A DNA stretch of 6,183 bases from Methanobrevibacter sp. (GTDB taxonomy: Archaea > Methanobacteriota > Methanobacteria > Methanobacteriales > Methanobacteriaceae). The position numbers and the translations under genes are program-made. Numbering within the stretch: the stretch's first letter is position 1; each line of letters begins with the position of its first letter. This document shows positions 1-6,079 of the stretch, one piece after another. The DNA lies in NCBI GenBank assembly GCA_031261945.1, contig JAISIQ010000045.1, positions 1-6,183 of the forward strand, read 5' to 3'. Below the pieces are notes generated by a model. It was not told the origin of the DNA. It did not search any database and saw nothing but the letters and a program-made list of their open reading frames with translations.

Positions 1-131
1 TTTTTAGTTGGTAATGGAATTGGACCTGAAAGATCTACACCAGTTCTTTCAGCTATTTTTCTAAGTTGGTCACAAACGAAATTGAGTTTTTCTGGGTCAG
101 TACCTGTAAGTTTGATTCTTGCTTGATGCAT
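1..131 (-). CDS. rpsJ: 30S ribosomal protein S10 (uS10), N-terminal part
   Basis: S10 of the small ribosomal subunit, a protein of the 30S head. Only the first 43 codons are in the window; the frame is still open at the left edge. The start reads [16 protein letters not shown] and continues through [25 protein letters not shown], the typical archaeal/eukaryotic S10 opening. The family is usually about 100 residues, so more than half lies outside. The ATG at 131-129 is preceded by GGAGGAT at 141-135, a near-perfect Shine-Dalgarno sequence with about 3-6 bases of spacing. The ATG inside that SD is followed at once by TAA and cannot be the start. The gene lies 101 bp downstream of tuf, its usual archaeal neighbour. 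A hairpin with a U-tract lies between them, so it may be expressed partly apart from tuf. Identity is near certain. Confidence 0.97.
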   Translation of the reverse strand, partial: MHQARIKLTGTDPEKLNFVCDQLRKIAERTGVDLSGPIPLPTK

Positions 132-177
132 TTACATCCTCCAAAAAATAAAAGGGTATGAATAATTTTATCCTAAT

Positions 178-230
178 AAAAAAAGAATAAAATAGCTATT
201 ACCTATAAAAATAGCTATTTATTTTATTCT
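178..230 (-). terminator. Hairpin plus U7 tract between tuf and rpsJ
   Basis: Directly after the tuf stop codon the minus-strand transcript can form a stem. The perfect 11-bp core pairs 190-200 with 210-220 (AAATAGCTATT against AATAGCTATTT) around a 9-nt loop. After a 4-nt bulge (221-224) six more pairs form (184-189 with 225-230). In the RNA the stem is followed at once by seven U residues (178-184 are all A on the plus strand). This looks like an intrinsic terminator. Archaeal RNA polymerase terminates mainly on U-tracts, with the hairpin optional. It could end the tuf message, attenuate transcription into rpsJ, or protect the tuf 3' end after processing. The structure is read directly; the function is inferred. 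Confidence 0.7.
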
Positions 231-232
231 AT

Positions 233-1474
233 TTATTTAGCAGGAGTAATACCTATACACATTCCTGCAGCAACAGTTTGTCCCATGTCCCTAATAGCAA
301 ATCTACCCATATGAGGGATATCTTTAATGTTTTCGATTACCATAGGTTTAGTTGGTTTAACTTTAACAATAGCTGCATTACCTGTTTTAAGGAAATCAGG
401 ATTTTCTTCTTCAGGTTGACCAGTAGCAGGATTTAATTTCTGAGTTAATTCTAAGAAAGTACAAGCTACTTGTGAAGTGTGACAGTGGAATACAGGAGTG
501 TATCCAACAGTGATAACACCAGGGTGTTGTAAAACAACAATCTGAGCATCAAATTCTTTAGCTACAGTTGGAGCCTTATTAGTGTGTCCTGCAACATCTC
601 CTCTTCTGATATCGTTTTTACCTACACCTCTAACATTGAAACCTACATTATCACCAGGTTCAGCTTCATCAAACATCTCGTGGTGCATTTCAATAGATTT
701 AACTTCTCCAGAAGCTCCAGCAGGTTCAAATATGACATCGTCTCCTTTTTTCATGAGACCAGTTTCTATTCTTCCAACAGGTACAGTTCCTACACCAGTA
801 ATAGAGTAAACATCTTGAACAGGTACTCTTAATGGTAAATCAGTTGGTTTTTCAGGAGCTTTTAATTCTTCTAAAGTAGGAATTAAAGCTTTTCCTTTGT
901 ACCAACTAGTATTAGGGCTATTTTCTTTAATATTATCTCCTTCAAATGCAGAAACTGGGATGAAAGGAACTTCTGCAGGATTGTATCCAACAGATTTAAT
1001 TAATTCAGATACTTCATCTTTTAATTCATTAAATTTATCTTCAGAAAAATCAACTAAATCCATTTTATTAATTGCAATAATAATTTGATTGATACCTAAA
1101 GTTCTTGATAAAAATATGTGCTCTTTAGTTTGTGGCATTATACCATCATCTGCAGCTACTACAAGTACGCCAGCATCTGCTTGGGATGCACCAGTAATCA
1201 TGTTTTTAACAAAATCTCTGTGTCCAGGACAATCCACAATTGTGAATTCATATTTAGAAGTTTCAAATTTTTGGTGAGCGAGATCGATTGTAACTCCTCT
1301 TTCTCTTTCTTCACCTAATTTATCCATAACAAATCTAAATTTGTTTTCACCTTCATCTAATTGCTGTTCAGCAATAGCACCTGCTTGTAATAACAAGTGT
1401 CCAACAAGAGTTGATTTTCCGTGGTCAACGTGTCCAATAAATGCTAAATTTATATGTTCTTTTGCTTTTGCCAT
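233..1474 (-). CDS. tuf: Translation elongation factor EF-1 alpha (aEF1A, EF-Tu equivalent)
   Basis: GTPase that brings aminoacyl-tRNA to the ribosomal A site as a ternary complex with GTP, in the cytoplasm. At 413 residues it is the normal archaeal length. The G domain shows the P-loop GHVDHGKS (14-21), a switch I segment with RERGVTID (about 57-64), DCPGH (81-85, with the catalytic-type His85), NKMD (136-139) and SAF (175-177). Beta-barrel domains II and III follow, with [17 protein letters not shown] near 218-234 and a C-terminal [17 protein letters not shown]. The ATG at 1474 has GAGGT at 1485-1481 as Shine-Dalgarno. The stop is TAA. Upstream is a 434-bp spacer after fusA, so it probably has its own promoter, as expected for one of the most abundant cell proteins. 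All key residues are present and nothing is odd in the protein. Archaeal annotations also use tef1a for the symbol. Confidence 0.99.
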   Translation of the reverse strand: MAKAKEHINLAFIGHVDHGKSTLVGHLLLQAGAIAEQQLDEGENKFRFVMDKLGEERERGVTIDLAHQKFETSKYEFTIVDCPGHRDFVKNMITGASQADAGVLVVAADDGIMPQTKEHIFLSRTLGINQIIIAINKMDLVDFSEDKFNELKDEVSELIKSVGYNPAEVPFIPVSAFEGDNIKENSPNTSWYKGKALIPTLEELKAPEKPTDLPLRVPVQDVYSITGVGTVPVGRIETGLMKKGDDVIFEPAGASGEVKSIEMHHEMFDEAEPGDNVGFNVRGVGKNDIRRGDVAGHTNKAPTVAKEFDAQIVVLQHPGVITVGYTPVFHCHTSQVACTFLELTQKLNPATGQPEEENPDFLKTGNAAIVKVKPTKPMVIENIKDIPHMGRFAIRDMGQTVAAGMCIGITPAK

Positions 1475-1507
1475 TATAAAACCTCATCTAAAACAATAAA
1501 ATTATTA

Positions 1508-1529
1508 AATTGAAATTTTATTTTCAATT
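1508..1529 (-). repeat. Inverted repeat in presumed tuf leader
   Basis: AATTGAAA (1508-1515) and TTTCAATT (1522-1529) are perfect 8-bp arms around a 6-nt loop. They end 23 bp upstream of the tuf Shine-Dalgarno at 1485-1481. If tuf starts upstream, this would be a weak hairpin in its 5' leader. In DNA this AT-rich such repeats also arise by chance, so a role is only possible. Confidence 0.35.
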
Positions 1530-1595
1530 CTATTTTAATTTATTTTATTATTTAATATTTTTATTAATTTTTTTATTTATATTTTTTATATTTAT

Positions 1596-1625
1596 TTGAA
1601 ATTAATTCTATTGAAATTAATTCTA
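1596..1625. repeat. Perfect 15-bp tandem duplication
   Basis: TTGAAATTAATTCTA occurs twice back to back (1596-1610 and 1611-1625) with no mismatch. A 9-bp arm ATTTGAAAT (1594-1602) is also mirrored as ATTTCAAAT at 1637-1645. The two copies lie about 120-150 bp upstream of tuf. An exact tandem copy in noncoding DNA points to recent slippage duplication. It could double a protein binding site near the tuf promoter, but no factor can be named. Confidence 0.6.
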
Positions 1626-1680
1626 AATTACAATTTATTTCAAATTTTAAAAGTCATTTTAAAAATTTTAAAATTTACTT

Positions 1681-1709
1681 AAGTTATAATAGTTAGTAAT
1701 TTATAACTT
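1681..1709. repeat. 9-bp perfect inverted repeat in fusA-tuf spacer
   Basis: AAGTTATAA (1681-1689) pairs perfectly with TTATAACTT (1701-1709) around an 11-nt loop. In the minus-strand transcript it is followed by T-rich sequence (AAATTTTAAAATTTTT, within about 1661-1677). It could act as a weak terminator for fusA, or as an operator near the tuf promoter. All-AT stems with one G-C pair are weak, so this is only a candidate. Confidence 0.4.
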
Positions 1710-1728
1710 TATTAATTTTATACTTAAC

Positions 1729-1740
1729 CATATAAATACA
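1729..1740 (-). promoter_or_regulatory. Possible TATA box for tuf
   Basis: On the minus strand this reads GTATTTATATGG, which contains TTTATATG and resembles the archaeal TATA consensus TTTATATA. Transcription would start about 25 bp downstream, near 1705, and give a leader of some 230 nt. A closer alternative on the same strand is the AAATATAAAAAATATAAATA stretch at about 1576-1595. In DNA this AT-rich, TATA matches are common by chance, so neither can be picked with confidence. Confidence 0.25.
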
Positions 1741-1793
1741 TAATGATTTTACTATGATTTTAAGTTAAATTTTTATAAACTTTTTAAAAATAT

Positions 1794-1860
1794 GAAAAAT
1801 TTAAAATTGAAAAATTTAACAATTATCAAATTTTTAACAACTACCAAATTTAACAATTTA
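1794..1860. repeat. Degenerate AAATTTAACAA tandem repeats after fusA
   Basis: Three consecutive units share the form AAATTT(TT)AACAA followed by YTAYC or similar: 1812-1827, 1828-1845 and 1846-1860. Just to the left, GAAAAATTTAA occurs at 1794 and again at 1809. The unit period is about 15-18 bp. In the minus-strand transcript these give repeated GUUAAAUUU units starting about 50 nt after the fusA stop. They may be a fusA 3' end/termination region or protein binding sites. The repeats are directly visible; the function is unknown. Confidence 0.5.
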
Positions 1861-1908
1861 TAAACTCATATATTTTAATTTATTTTTAAATTTTAAATTA
1901 TTAAAGAT

Positions 1909-4104
1909 CTAACCTATGTAATGTTCAGGACCATAAGGTTCTGGAGATAAACCTTTTCTTTCTCTTATTTGCCTAATGATTTGCTTTTGTAATTCATTTG
2001 GTAATCTTTCAAAACCTGCATTTTCAGTAGACCATAAACATCTACCTTCAGTAGCAGATCTAATATCACCTGCAAAGCCAAACATTTCTGCAACTGGAAC
2101 TTTAGATTCCACTGACGCCATATCTCCTTCTTGTCCCATATCAACAATTTGACCTCTTCTATTTTGGATTTCACGAGTAGCATTACCCATGTAATCTTGA
2201 GGAGTATTGATAAATACTTTTTGAACTGGTTCAAGTAAGGTAGGTTGAGCCATCATAATTGCAGCGAAAATTGCTTTTCTTATAGATGGAAGAACTTGAG
2301 CAGGTCCTCTGTGGACCGCATCTTCGTGAAGTTTAGCATCCACAAGTTTAAATTTCATTCCCATAGCTATTTCATTAGCTATTGGTCCTTCATCTAAAGC
2401 TGATTCAAAACCTTCGATTAGAAGTTCTCTGACTTCATCTAAATATTGAATACCTCGAGTCATATTGAGGAGGATACTTCTATTGTGAACATCCCAAACT
2501 CTACGAGCTTCTTCTTTATCTAAACCAGCTTCCATAAATGTAGTAGCCATTTCTTTACCTTTAACTCTACCTTCTTTAATAGTTCCTTCACCAATTGCTT
2601 CATATACAGAATCTTCCAATGGTTCCACAGTAATATAGAATCTATTATGCTTGTTAGGAGATTTACCTTCAACTGGATTATCAATTTTTCCAGCTACAGT
2701 TTCTCTGTAAACAACAATAGGTTCAGAAGTTTCAATATCCACACCTTTCTCATTAATTCTATATGTAAGAATTTCTAAGTGAAGTTCGCCCATACCTGAA
2801 ATTAAATGCTGACCAGTTTCCTCATTAATATCCACACGAACAGTAGGATCCTCTTTAGAAACTTGTCTTAAAACTTCAATTAATTTAGGAAGATCTTTAG
2901 TATTTTTTGCCTCAACAGCTACAGTAACAACAGGTTCAGATATATGTTCTATGCCTTCAAACTCTTTTATCTTTCTATCAACATCACAGATAGTTTCACC
3001 TGCAATAGCTCCTTTAGCACCGGTAATTGCAACAATATTGCCCGCAGGAACTTTATCAGTGTTAACTCTTTCTGCACCAAAGAATACTCCTACTTGCTGA
3101 GTTCTTGCTTTAGCATGAGAACCTACAAGAAAGATTTCAGTACCCTTTTCAATAGTTCCACCATAAACTCTCCCAGTAGCAATTTCTCCTGCATGTTTAT
3201 CAACACTAACATTAGTAACCATTACAGCCAAAGGACCTTCTGCATCTGTATTGATCATTGTTTGACCTTCTTCAGATTCAATGTCTCCATCCCAAATGGT
3301 TGGAACCCTATATCTTTGTGAAACTAAAGGACTTGGTAAATGTTCTACAACCATACCAAGTAAAACTTCAGTAATTGGTACTTTTTGTGCTAATTCTTTT
3401 TGTTTTTCATTATTACAGAAATCTATAATATCTTTAAAGTTAATTCCAGATTTCTGCATAATAGGAATATTAATTGCCCAATTATGATAAGCTGAACCAA
3501 AAGCAACACTACCATCAGTAACATCAACTTTCCATTTTTCTTTTTTATCTTCTGGAGCCATTCCTTTAATAAGTTTATTTGCTTCAGCTATTATTTTGAG
3601 AAACCTATTTTGAAGCTCTTCAGGCTCTAACTTTAATTCGTTTATTAATCTATCAACTTTGTTAATAAATAAAACAGGTCTAACATTTTCTTTTAAAGCT
3701 TGTCTAAACACAGTTTCAGTTTGAGGCATAATACCTTCAACGGCACAAACAACAACAACTGCACCATCTACAGCTCTCATTGCACGTGTAACATCTCCAC
3801 CGAAATCAACATGCCCTGGAGTATCAATTAAGTTGATTAAATAATCACTATTATTAAATTGATGGACCATTGAAACACTTGCAGCATCGATAGTAATACC
3901 TCTTGCTGATTCTTGTTCATCAAAATCAAGACTTCGTGCATCACCTGCTAGCTCTTCAGAAATCATTCCGGCTCCTGCAAGCAAATTATCAGATAAAGTA
4001 GTTTTACCATGGTCAATATGAGCCACGATTCCTATATTTCTAATAAATTTAGGTTGATACATTAATTCCTTAATTTTTTCAATCATTTTGTCTCGTCTAC
4101 TCAC
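1909..4104 (-). CDS. fusA: Translation elongation factor EF-2 (EF-G equivalent)
   Basis: Translocase GTPase that moves tRNAs and mRNA on the ribosome after peptide transfer. The 731 residues fit archaeal EF-2. Motifs, numbered from the GTG start: P-loop AHIDHGKT (28-35), switch I RGITID (68-73), DTPGH (94-98), NKVD (148-151), then domain II (about 290-380, with [13 protein letters not shown]), domain III with [10 protein letters not shown], domain IV, and domain V with [14 protein letters not shown]. In domain [14 protein letters not shown] carries the histidine (residue 598, codon at 2313-2311) that archaea and eukaryotes convert to diphthamide, so the modification is expected. The start is placed at GTG 4104 because of a 7-base SD match and the usual (M)SRRDKM beginning; the longer frame from GTG 4113 adds only three residues. 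The stop is TAG. It lies 59 bp after rpsG and is probably co-transcribed with it. Confidence 0.98.
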   Translation of the reverse strand: MSRRDKMIEKIKELMYQPKFIRNIGIVAHIDHGKTTLSDNLLAGAGMISEELAGDARSLDFDEQESARGITIDAASVSMVHQFNNSDYLINLIDTPGHVDFGGDVTRAMRAVDGAVVVVCAVEGIMPQTETVFRQALKENVRPVLFINKVDRLINELKLEPEELQNRFLKIIAEANKLIKGMAPEDKKEKWKVDVTDGSVAFGSAYHNWAINIPIMQKSGINFKDIIDFCNNEKQKELAQKVPITEVLLGMVVEHLPSPLVSQRYRVPTIWDGDIESEEGQTMINTDAEGPLAVMVTNVSVDKHAGEIATGRVYGGTIEKGTEIFLVGSHAKARTQQVGVFFGAERVNTDKVPAGNIVAITGAKGAIAGETICDVDRKIKEFEGIEHISEPVVTVAVEAKNTKDLPKLIEVLRQVSKEDPTVRVDINEETGQHLISGMGELHLEILTYRINEKGVDIETSEPIVVYRETVAGKIDNPVEGKSPNKHNRFYITVEPLEDSVYEAIGEGTIKEGRVKGKEMATTFMEAGLDKEEARRVWDVHNRSILLNMTRGIQYLDEVRELLIEGFESALDEGPIANEIAMGMKFKLVDAKLHEDAVHRGPAQVLPSIRKAIFAAIMMAQPTLLEPVQKVFINTPQDYMGNATREIQNRRGQIVDMGQEGDMASVESKVPVAEMFGFAGDIRSATEGRCLWSTENAGFERLPNELQKQIIRQIRERKGLSPEPYGPEHYIG

Positions 4105-4108
4105 TAAA

Positions 4109-4115
4109 ATCACCT
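4109..4115 (-). promoter_or_regulatory. Shine-Dalgarno that sets the EF-2 GTG start
   Basis: AGGTGAT on the minus strand matches the core GGAGGTGAT complement of the archaeal 16S rRNA 3' end over seven bases. It lies 4 bp before GTG at 4104-4102. The upstream in-frame GTG at 4113-4111 is part of this SD itself and has no SD of its own. The true start is therefore 4104. Confidence 0.8.
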
Positions 4116-4163
4116 AAATATAAATATTTAAATATAATAAAATATTAACTAAAATTATTTTAA

Positions 4164-4724
4164 TTAATGAGCTGCTCTAGCTACTCTTTCTTTCTCTTCT
4201 TTTTTGCCAATAGCAAAACTTCTAGTATCATGTTCAGAAGCAAGAATTAATTCATCAGCTAAACATTCACCTAAAGATTTTTTATTTTTAAAAGCAGATT
4301 GTAAAGTTCCTCTAGTTAAAAATCCTAAAGAAAGATCTACTCTTCTTTGAGGAGCAATATCCACAGCTACCTGATAACCAATACCCCCATATTTAATTCT
4401 AGTAGTCTCTTCACGAGGAGCAGTATTTTCAACAGCTTTAACCAAAATTTGAAGAGGATTTTGTTTAGTTCTTTTATTAATAACTTCAAATGACTCTTTA
4501 ACAGCATTATAAGCCTTATTTTTCTTACCAGAATTTCTTTCAGTTCTCATTAATTTATTCATTAATCTTTCAACAATAGTTACTTTAGACTTAGCAAATT
4601 GTCTTCTAACATGTCTTCCCAATGTATGAGGAACTAATGTTTCATCTAAGCAAATATAGTTGATTAAACCTAAATCTTCAACTTTTATATCCTTTAAGTC
4701 CCATTTATCAAAAACTTGACTCAT
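4164..4724 (-). CDS. rpsG: 30S ribosomal protein S7 (uS7)
   Basis: Primary 16S rRNA binding protein that organises the 30S head and lies near the E-site tRNA. It has 186 residues, the archaeal size and longer than the roughly 156 residues usual in bacteria because of an N-terminal extension (about residues 1-35). Family signatures are GRHVRRQFAKSKVTIVERL (36-54), the LMRTERNSGKKNKAYN segment (58-73), an ENTAPREET stretch (99-107), and YGGIGYQVAVDIAPQRRVDL (112-131). The C-terminus is rich in K, R and E and ends in RAAH. The ATG at 4724 has AGGAGAT at 4737-4731, six bases away, a strong SD. The gene starts 43 bp after the rpsL stop and ends 59 bp before fusA, so the three are probably one operon. 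No anomalies. Confidence 0.98.
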   Translation of the reverse strand: MSQVFDKWDLKDIKVEDLGLINYICLDETLVPHTLGRHVRRQFAKSKVTIVERLMNKLMRTERNSGKKNKAYNAVKESFEVINKRTKQNPLQILVKAVENTAPREETTRIKYGGIGYQVAVDIAPQRRVDLSLGFLTRGTLQSAFKNKKSLGECLADELILASEHDTRSFAIGKKEEKERVARAAH

Positions 4725-4767
4725 AAAATTATCTCCTAACTAAGTAATCTCATATCTAAGTAGTTAT

Positions 4768-5193
4768 TTATCTAACTGGTTTTTCTATTTTTCCACTAAC
4801 CATTTCAGCTAAAGCAACATTATTAACTTTACTTACTTTCCAACGAACCCCTGGGATATCTCCCATAGATCTTCCAGATGGTCCACCAATTCCTTCTATC
4901 ATAACTTCATCATGCTCATCAATGAAACCAATAGCTCCATCTCCAGGAGCAAAAGCAGTTAATTGTTTACCGTTTTTGATTAATTGAACACGAACACATT
5001 TTCTAATAGCTGAATTAGGCTGTTTAGCTTCAATTCCAACTTTTTCAATAACTATTCCTCTAGCTTGAGGTGCTCCCTCAAGAGGATCTGCTTTAACATC
5101 TAAACGTAAAGCTTTTCTTTTATAATCCACATCTTTCCATTTAAAATTTTGTCTATTTTTTTTAAGCTTTTTTGCAGCAAAAAGTCCAGGCAT
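4768..5193 (-). CDS. rpsL: 30S ribosomal protein S12 (uS12)
   Basis: S12 sits at the decoding centre of the 30S subunit and contributes to codon recognition accuracy. From ATG 5193 the protein is 141 residues, starting [19 protein letters not shown] as in other archaeal S12 proteins. The conserved loops [15 protein letters not shown] (57-71) and [18 protein letters not shown] (103-120) are intact; these correspond to the bacterial KPNSALRK and PGVRY segments near the A site. An upstream in-frame ATG at 5214 would add seven residues (MEKEENN), but these codons contain the Shine-Dalgarno of the shorter form, so the longer start is rejected. It heads the rpsL-rpsG-fusA run. nusA, its usual upstream neighbour, lies almost 900 bp away, so rpsL probably has its own promoter. 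Confidence 0.98.
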   Translation of the reverse strand: MPGLFAAKKLKKNRQNFKWKDVDYKRKALRLDVKADPLEGAPQARGIVIEKVGIEAKQPNSAIRKCVRVQLIKNGKQLTAFAPGDGAIGFIDEHDEVMIEGIGGPSGRSMGDIPGVRWKVSKVNNVALAEMVSGKIEKPVR

Positions 5194-5200
5194 ATTATTT

Positions 5201-5207
5201 TCCTCTT
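5201..5207 (-). promoter_or_regulatory. Shine-Dalgarno that sets the S12 start
   Basis: AAGAGGA on the minus strand lies seven bases before ATG 5193-5191. It falls inside the codons that would follow the upstream ATG at 5214. That upstream ATG is preceded only by ATAATAAAAT repeats and has no SD. This favours 5193 as the true start and matches the family N-terminus MPGL. Confidence 0.8.
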
Positions 5208-5212
5208 TTTCC

Positions 5213-5240
5213 ATTTTATTATATTTTATTATATTTTATC
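5213..5240 (-). repeat. 10-bp tandem repeat in presumed rpsL leader
   Basis: ATTTTATTAT is repeated exactly at 5213-5222 and 5223-5232, and a third partial copy ATTTTATC follows at 5233-5240. In the transcript this would be an unstructured ATAATAAAAT-rich leader just upstream of the rpsL Shine-Dalgarno. It may help keep the ribosome binding site single-stranded, or may be simple slippage. Confidence 0.55.
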
Positions 5241-5247
5241 GATAAAA
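5234..5247. promoter_or_regulatory. Perfect 14-bp palindrome upstream of rpsL
   Basis: TTTTATCGATAAAA is its own reverse complement. It lies 41 bp upstream of the rpsL start codon and contains one of the rare CG steps in this spacer. If the TATA-like repeats at 5258-5295 direct transcription, the palindrome lies close to the expected start point, where archaeal repressors often bind. Operator function is inferred only. Confidence 0.4.
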
Positions 5248-5257
5248 CATTTATTTT

Positions 5258-5304
5258 AAGTATATCTTAAGTATATATCAAGTATATCAAGTATAATTAG
5301 TATA
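5258..5304 (-). promoter_or_regulatory. Tandem AAGTATA repeats, probable rpsL promoter region
   Basis: The plus strand carries AAGTATA at 5258, 5269, 5280 and 5289, and a variant TAGTATAG near 5298-5305, with steps of 11, 11 and 9 bp. On the minus strand each copy gives TATACTT, and the longest, GATATATACTT (about 5269-5279), resembles an archaeal TATA box. From there transcription would start near 5248, giving a leader of about 55 nt to rpsL. Helically spaced copies suggest overlapping TATA elements or protein sites. The repeats are clear; the promoter call is inference. Confidence 0.45.
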
Positions 5305-5324
5305 GATAATAATAGATAAATAGA

Positions 5325-5359
5325 GATAACATTAGCTATTGTGATAATATTAGTTATCA
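5325..5359. repeat. Imperfect 16-bp direct repeat with inverted repeat
   Basis: GATAACATTAGCTATT (5325-5340) and GATAATATTAGTTATC (5343-5358) match at 13 of 16 positions with an 18-bp period. The second copy also forms TGATAA (5342-5347) and TTATCA (5354-5359), an inverted repeat around six bases. They lie about 130-165 bp upstream of rpsL. They could be regulatory sites for rpsL; there is no direct evidence. Confidence 0.4.
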
Positions 5360-5691
5360 TTTAAAATAGCTGTTAAAAACATTGAATGAGAAAATAAGAA
5401 TTATATTTCTTAAAATATATCAAATATCAATGAAATTTACCTATAGATGACTGATTTTATGCCTATAGATAACAAGTCTATAATTTATATTAGTAATTAG
5501 TAAGATATATAACTAAAAGCACACAAATAGCTACATTCTAAACCTAACTCATCTTTTTAGATATATTAAGACCATATTAGATTTAACTAATTTACTTTGA
5601 TTTTATCAATCATATCTATTATAAAAGTATATTAATTACAACCTTTATAAAGCTTATGATTAATTATATCATTATATAAATAATATATGAA

Positions 5692-5700
5692 TTTTATATA
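5692..5700 (+). promoter_or_regulatory. Possible TATA box for the 5767 ORF
   Basis: TTTTATATA on the plus strand is a close match to the archaeal TATA consensus. Transcription would begin about 25 bp downstream, near 5722-5727, leaving a leader of roughly 40 nt before ATG 5767. The surrounding DNA is so AT-rich that a chance match is quite possible. Confidence 0.25.
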
Positions 5701-5766
5701 TGAATCATTTCATTATGACAACAACATCAATTACCATTACAATAAAAATATATTATTATTACTATT

Positions 5767-6027
5767 ATGATTATTATATTATTATTAATAATTATATCTA
5801 CTTTTATTATTAGTATTTTTTTATTAATATTTTTATTATTATTTAAAATACCAATATTAAAAAATATAAATTTAAAAATAATAGAATTAAAATTAACAAT
5901 AATGAAATTAACAATAATAAGAACATTAAAAAATATTATAGAATATAAAAATCATAATATTAAAAAAATTAATATTAATACAAATAATATTAATAAATAT
6001 AAAATAAATATAAAACAATATAATTAA
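5767..6027 (+). CDS. Doubtful small membrane protein ORF (86 aa)
   Basis: I do not recognise this protein. The 86 residues start with a very hydrophobic stretch (about 2-26: I, L, F and a few S/T), long enough for one membrane helix. A tail rich in K, I and N with no hydrophobic break follows. That layout suggests a single-span protein with a basic cytoplasmic tail. For it: an open frame this long is unlikely by chance in DNA so rich in TAA, all Leu codons are TTA, and a TATA-like box lies upstream. Against it: no Shine-Dalgarno before ATG 5767, simple ATT/TTA-type sequence around the start, very low complexity, and no known family. An in-frame TAA at 5743 leaves no longer ATG start. It faces away from rpsL and towards nusA. 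It may be a young or decaying gene, or noncoding. Confidence 0.25.
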   Translation: MIIILLLIIISTFIISIFLLIFLLLFKIPILKNINLKIIELKLTIMKLTIIRTLKNIIEYKNHNIKKININTNNINKYKINIKQYN

Positions 6028-6079
6028 TTATAAATTAAGAAGATAATCAATTATAAGAAATATGAAATATAAAATATTA

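Larger units (their letters stand above)
1475..1908. other. 434-bp fusA-tuf spacer, no gene seen
   Basis: Extremely AT-rich, with no convincing open frame on either strand. It follows the TAG stop of fusA and precedes the ATG of tuf. In the tuf direction it holds, in order, a cluster of AAATTT/AAC repeats, a TATA-like element, a 9-bp inverted repeat, a 14-bp A/T palindrome (1663-1676), a 15-bp tandem duplication and a hairpin just before the tuf ribosome binding site. These are listed separately. A spacer this long inside the fusA-tuf pair suggests that fusA transcription ends and tuf transcription begins here. No tRNA or structured RNA gene is visible; there is no GC-rich segment. Confidence 0.6.

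Noticed and set aside
190..220. AATAGCTATT as a genome-wide repeated motif (similar strings near 5333, 5364 and 6169)
   Set aside because: The core TAGCTA is palindromic and AT-rich; the distant matches are partial, and one lies inside nusA coding sequence. Chance similarity is the simpler explanation.
582..1318. Several plus-strand open frames of 60-80 codons over tuf
   Set aside because: All are antisense to EF-1 alpha, follow its codon pattern, and have no family resemblance.
1909..1911. TAG stop of fusA as a possible pyrrolysine codon
   Set aside because: The protein already ends at its normal family C-terminus, there is no downstream conserved extension, and the pyrrolysine system is not expected in Methanobacteriales.
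1965..2234. 89-codon minus-strand frame within fusA
   Set aside because: Out-of-frame shadow of the EF-2 C-terminus, which is intact in the main frame.
2944..3321. 125-codon plus-strand open frame, and 3281-3487, inside fusA
   Set aside because: Antisense to the strongly conserved EF-2 coding sequence; Ser/Asn/Phe-rich composition typical of a shadow frame; no recognisable domain.
5258..5304. CRISPR-like array
   Set aside because: Units are only about 11 bp with no spacers; these are tandem promoter-like repeats.
5360..5690. Possible tRNA, small RNA or riboswitch in the gap
   Set aside because: No GC-rich stem, no tRNA-like T-loop or CCA end, and no known riboswitch core could be recognised.
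5715..5813. Plus-strand frame from ATG 5715 encoding mostly Tyr and Ile
   Set aside because: Translation of a simple TAT/ATT-type repeat; no SD, very short and low complexity.
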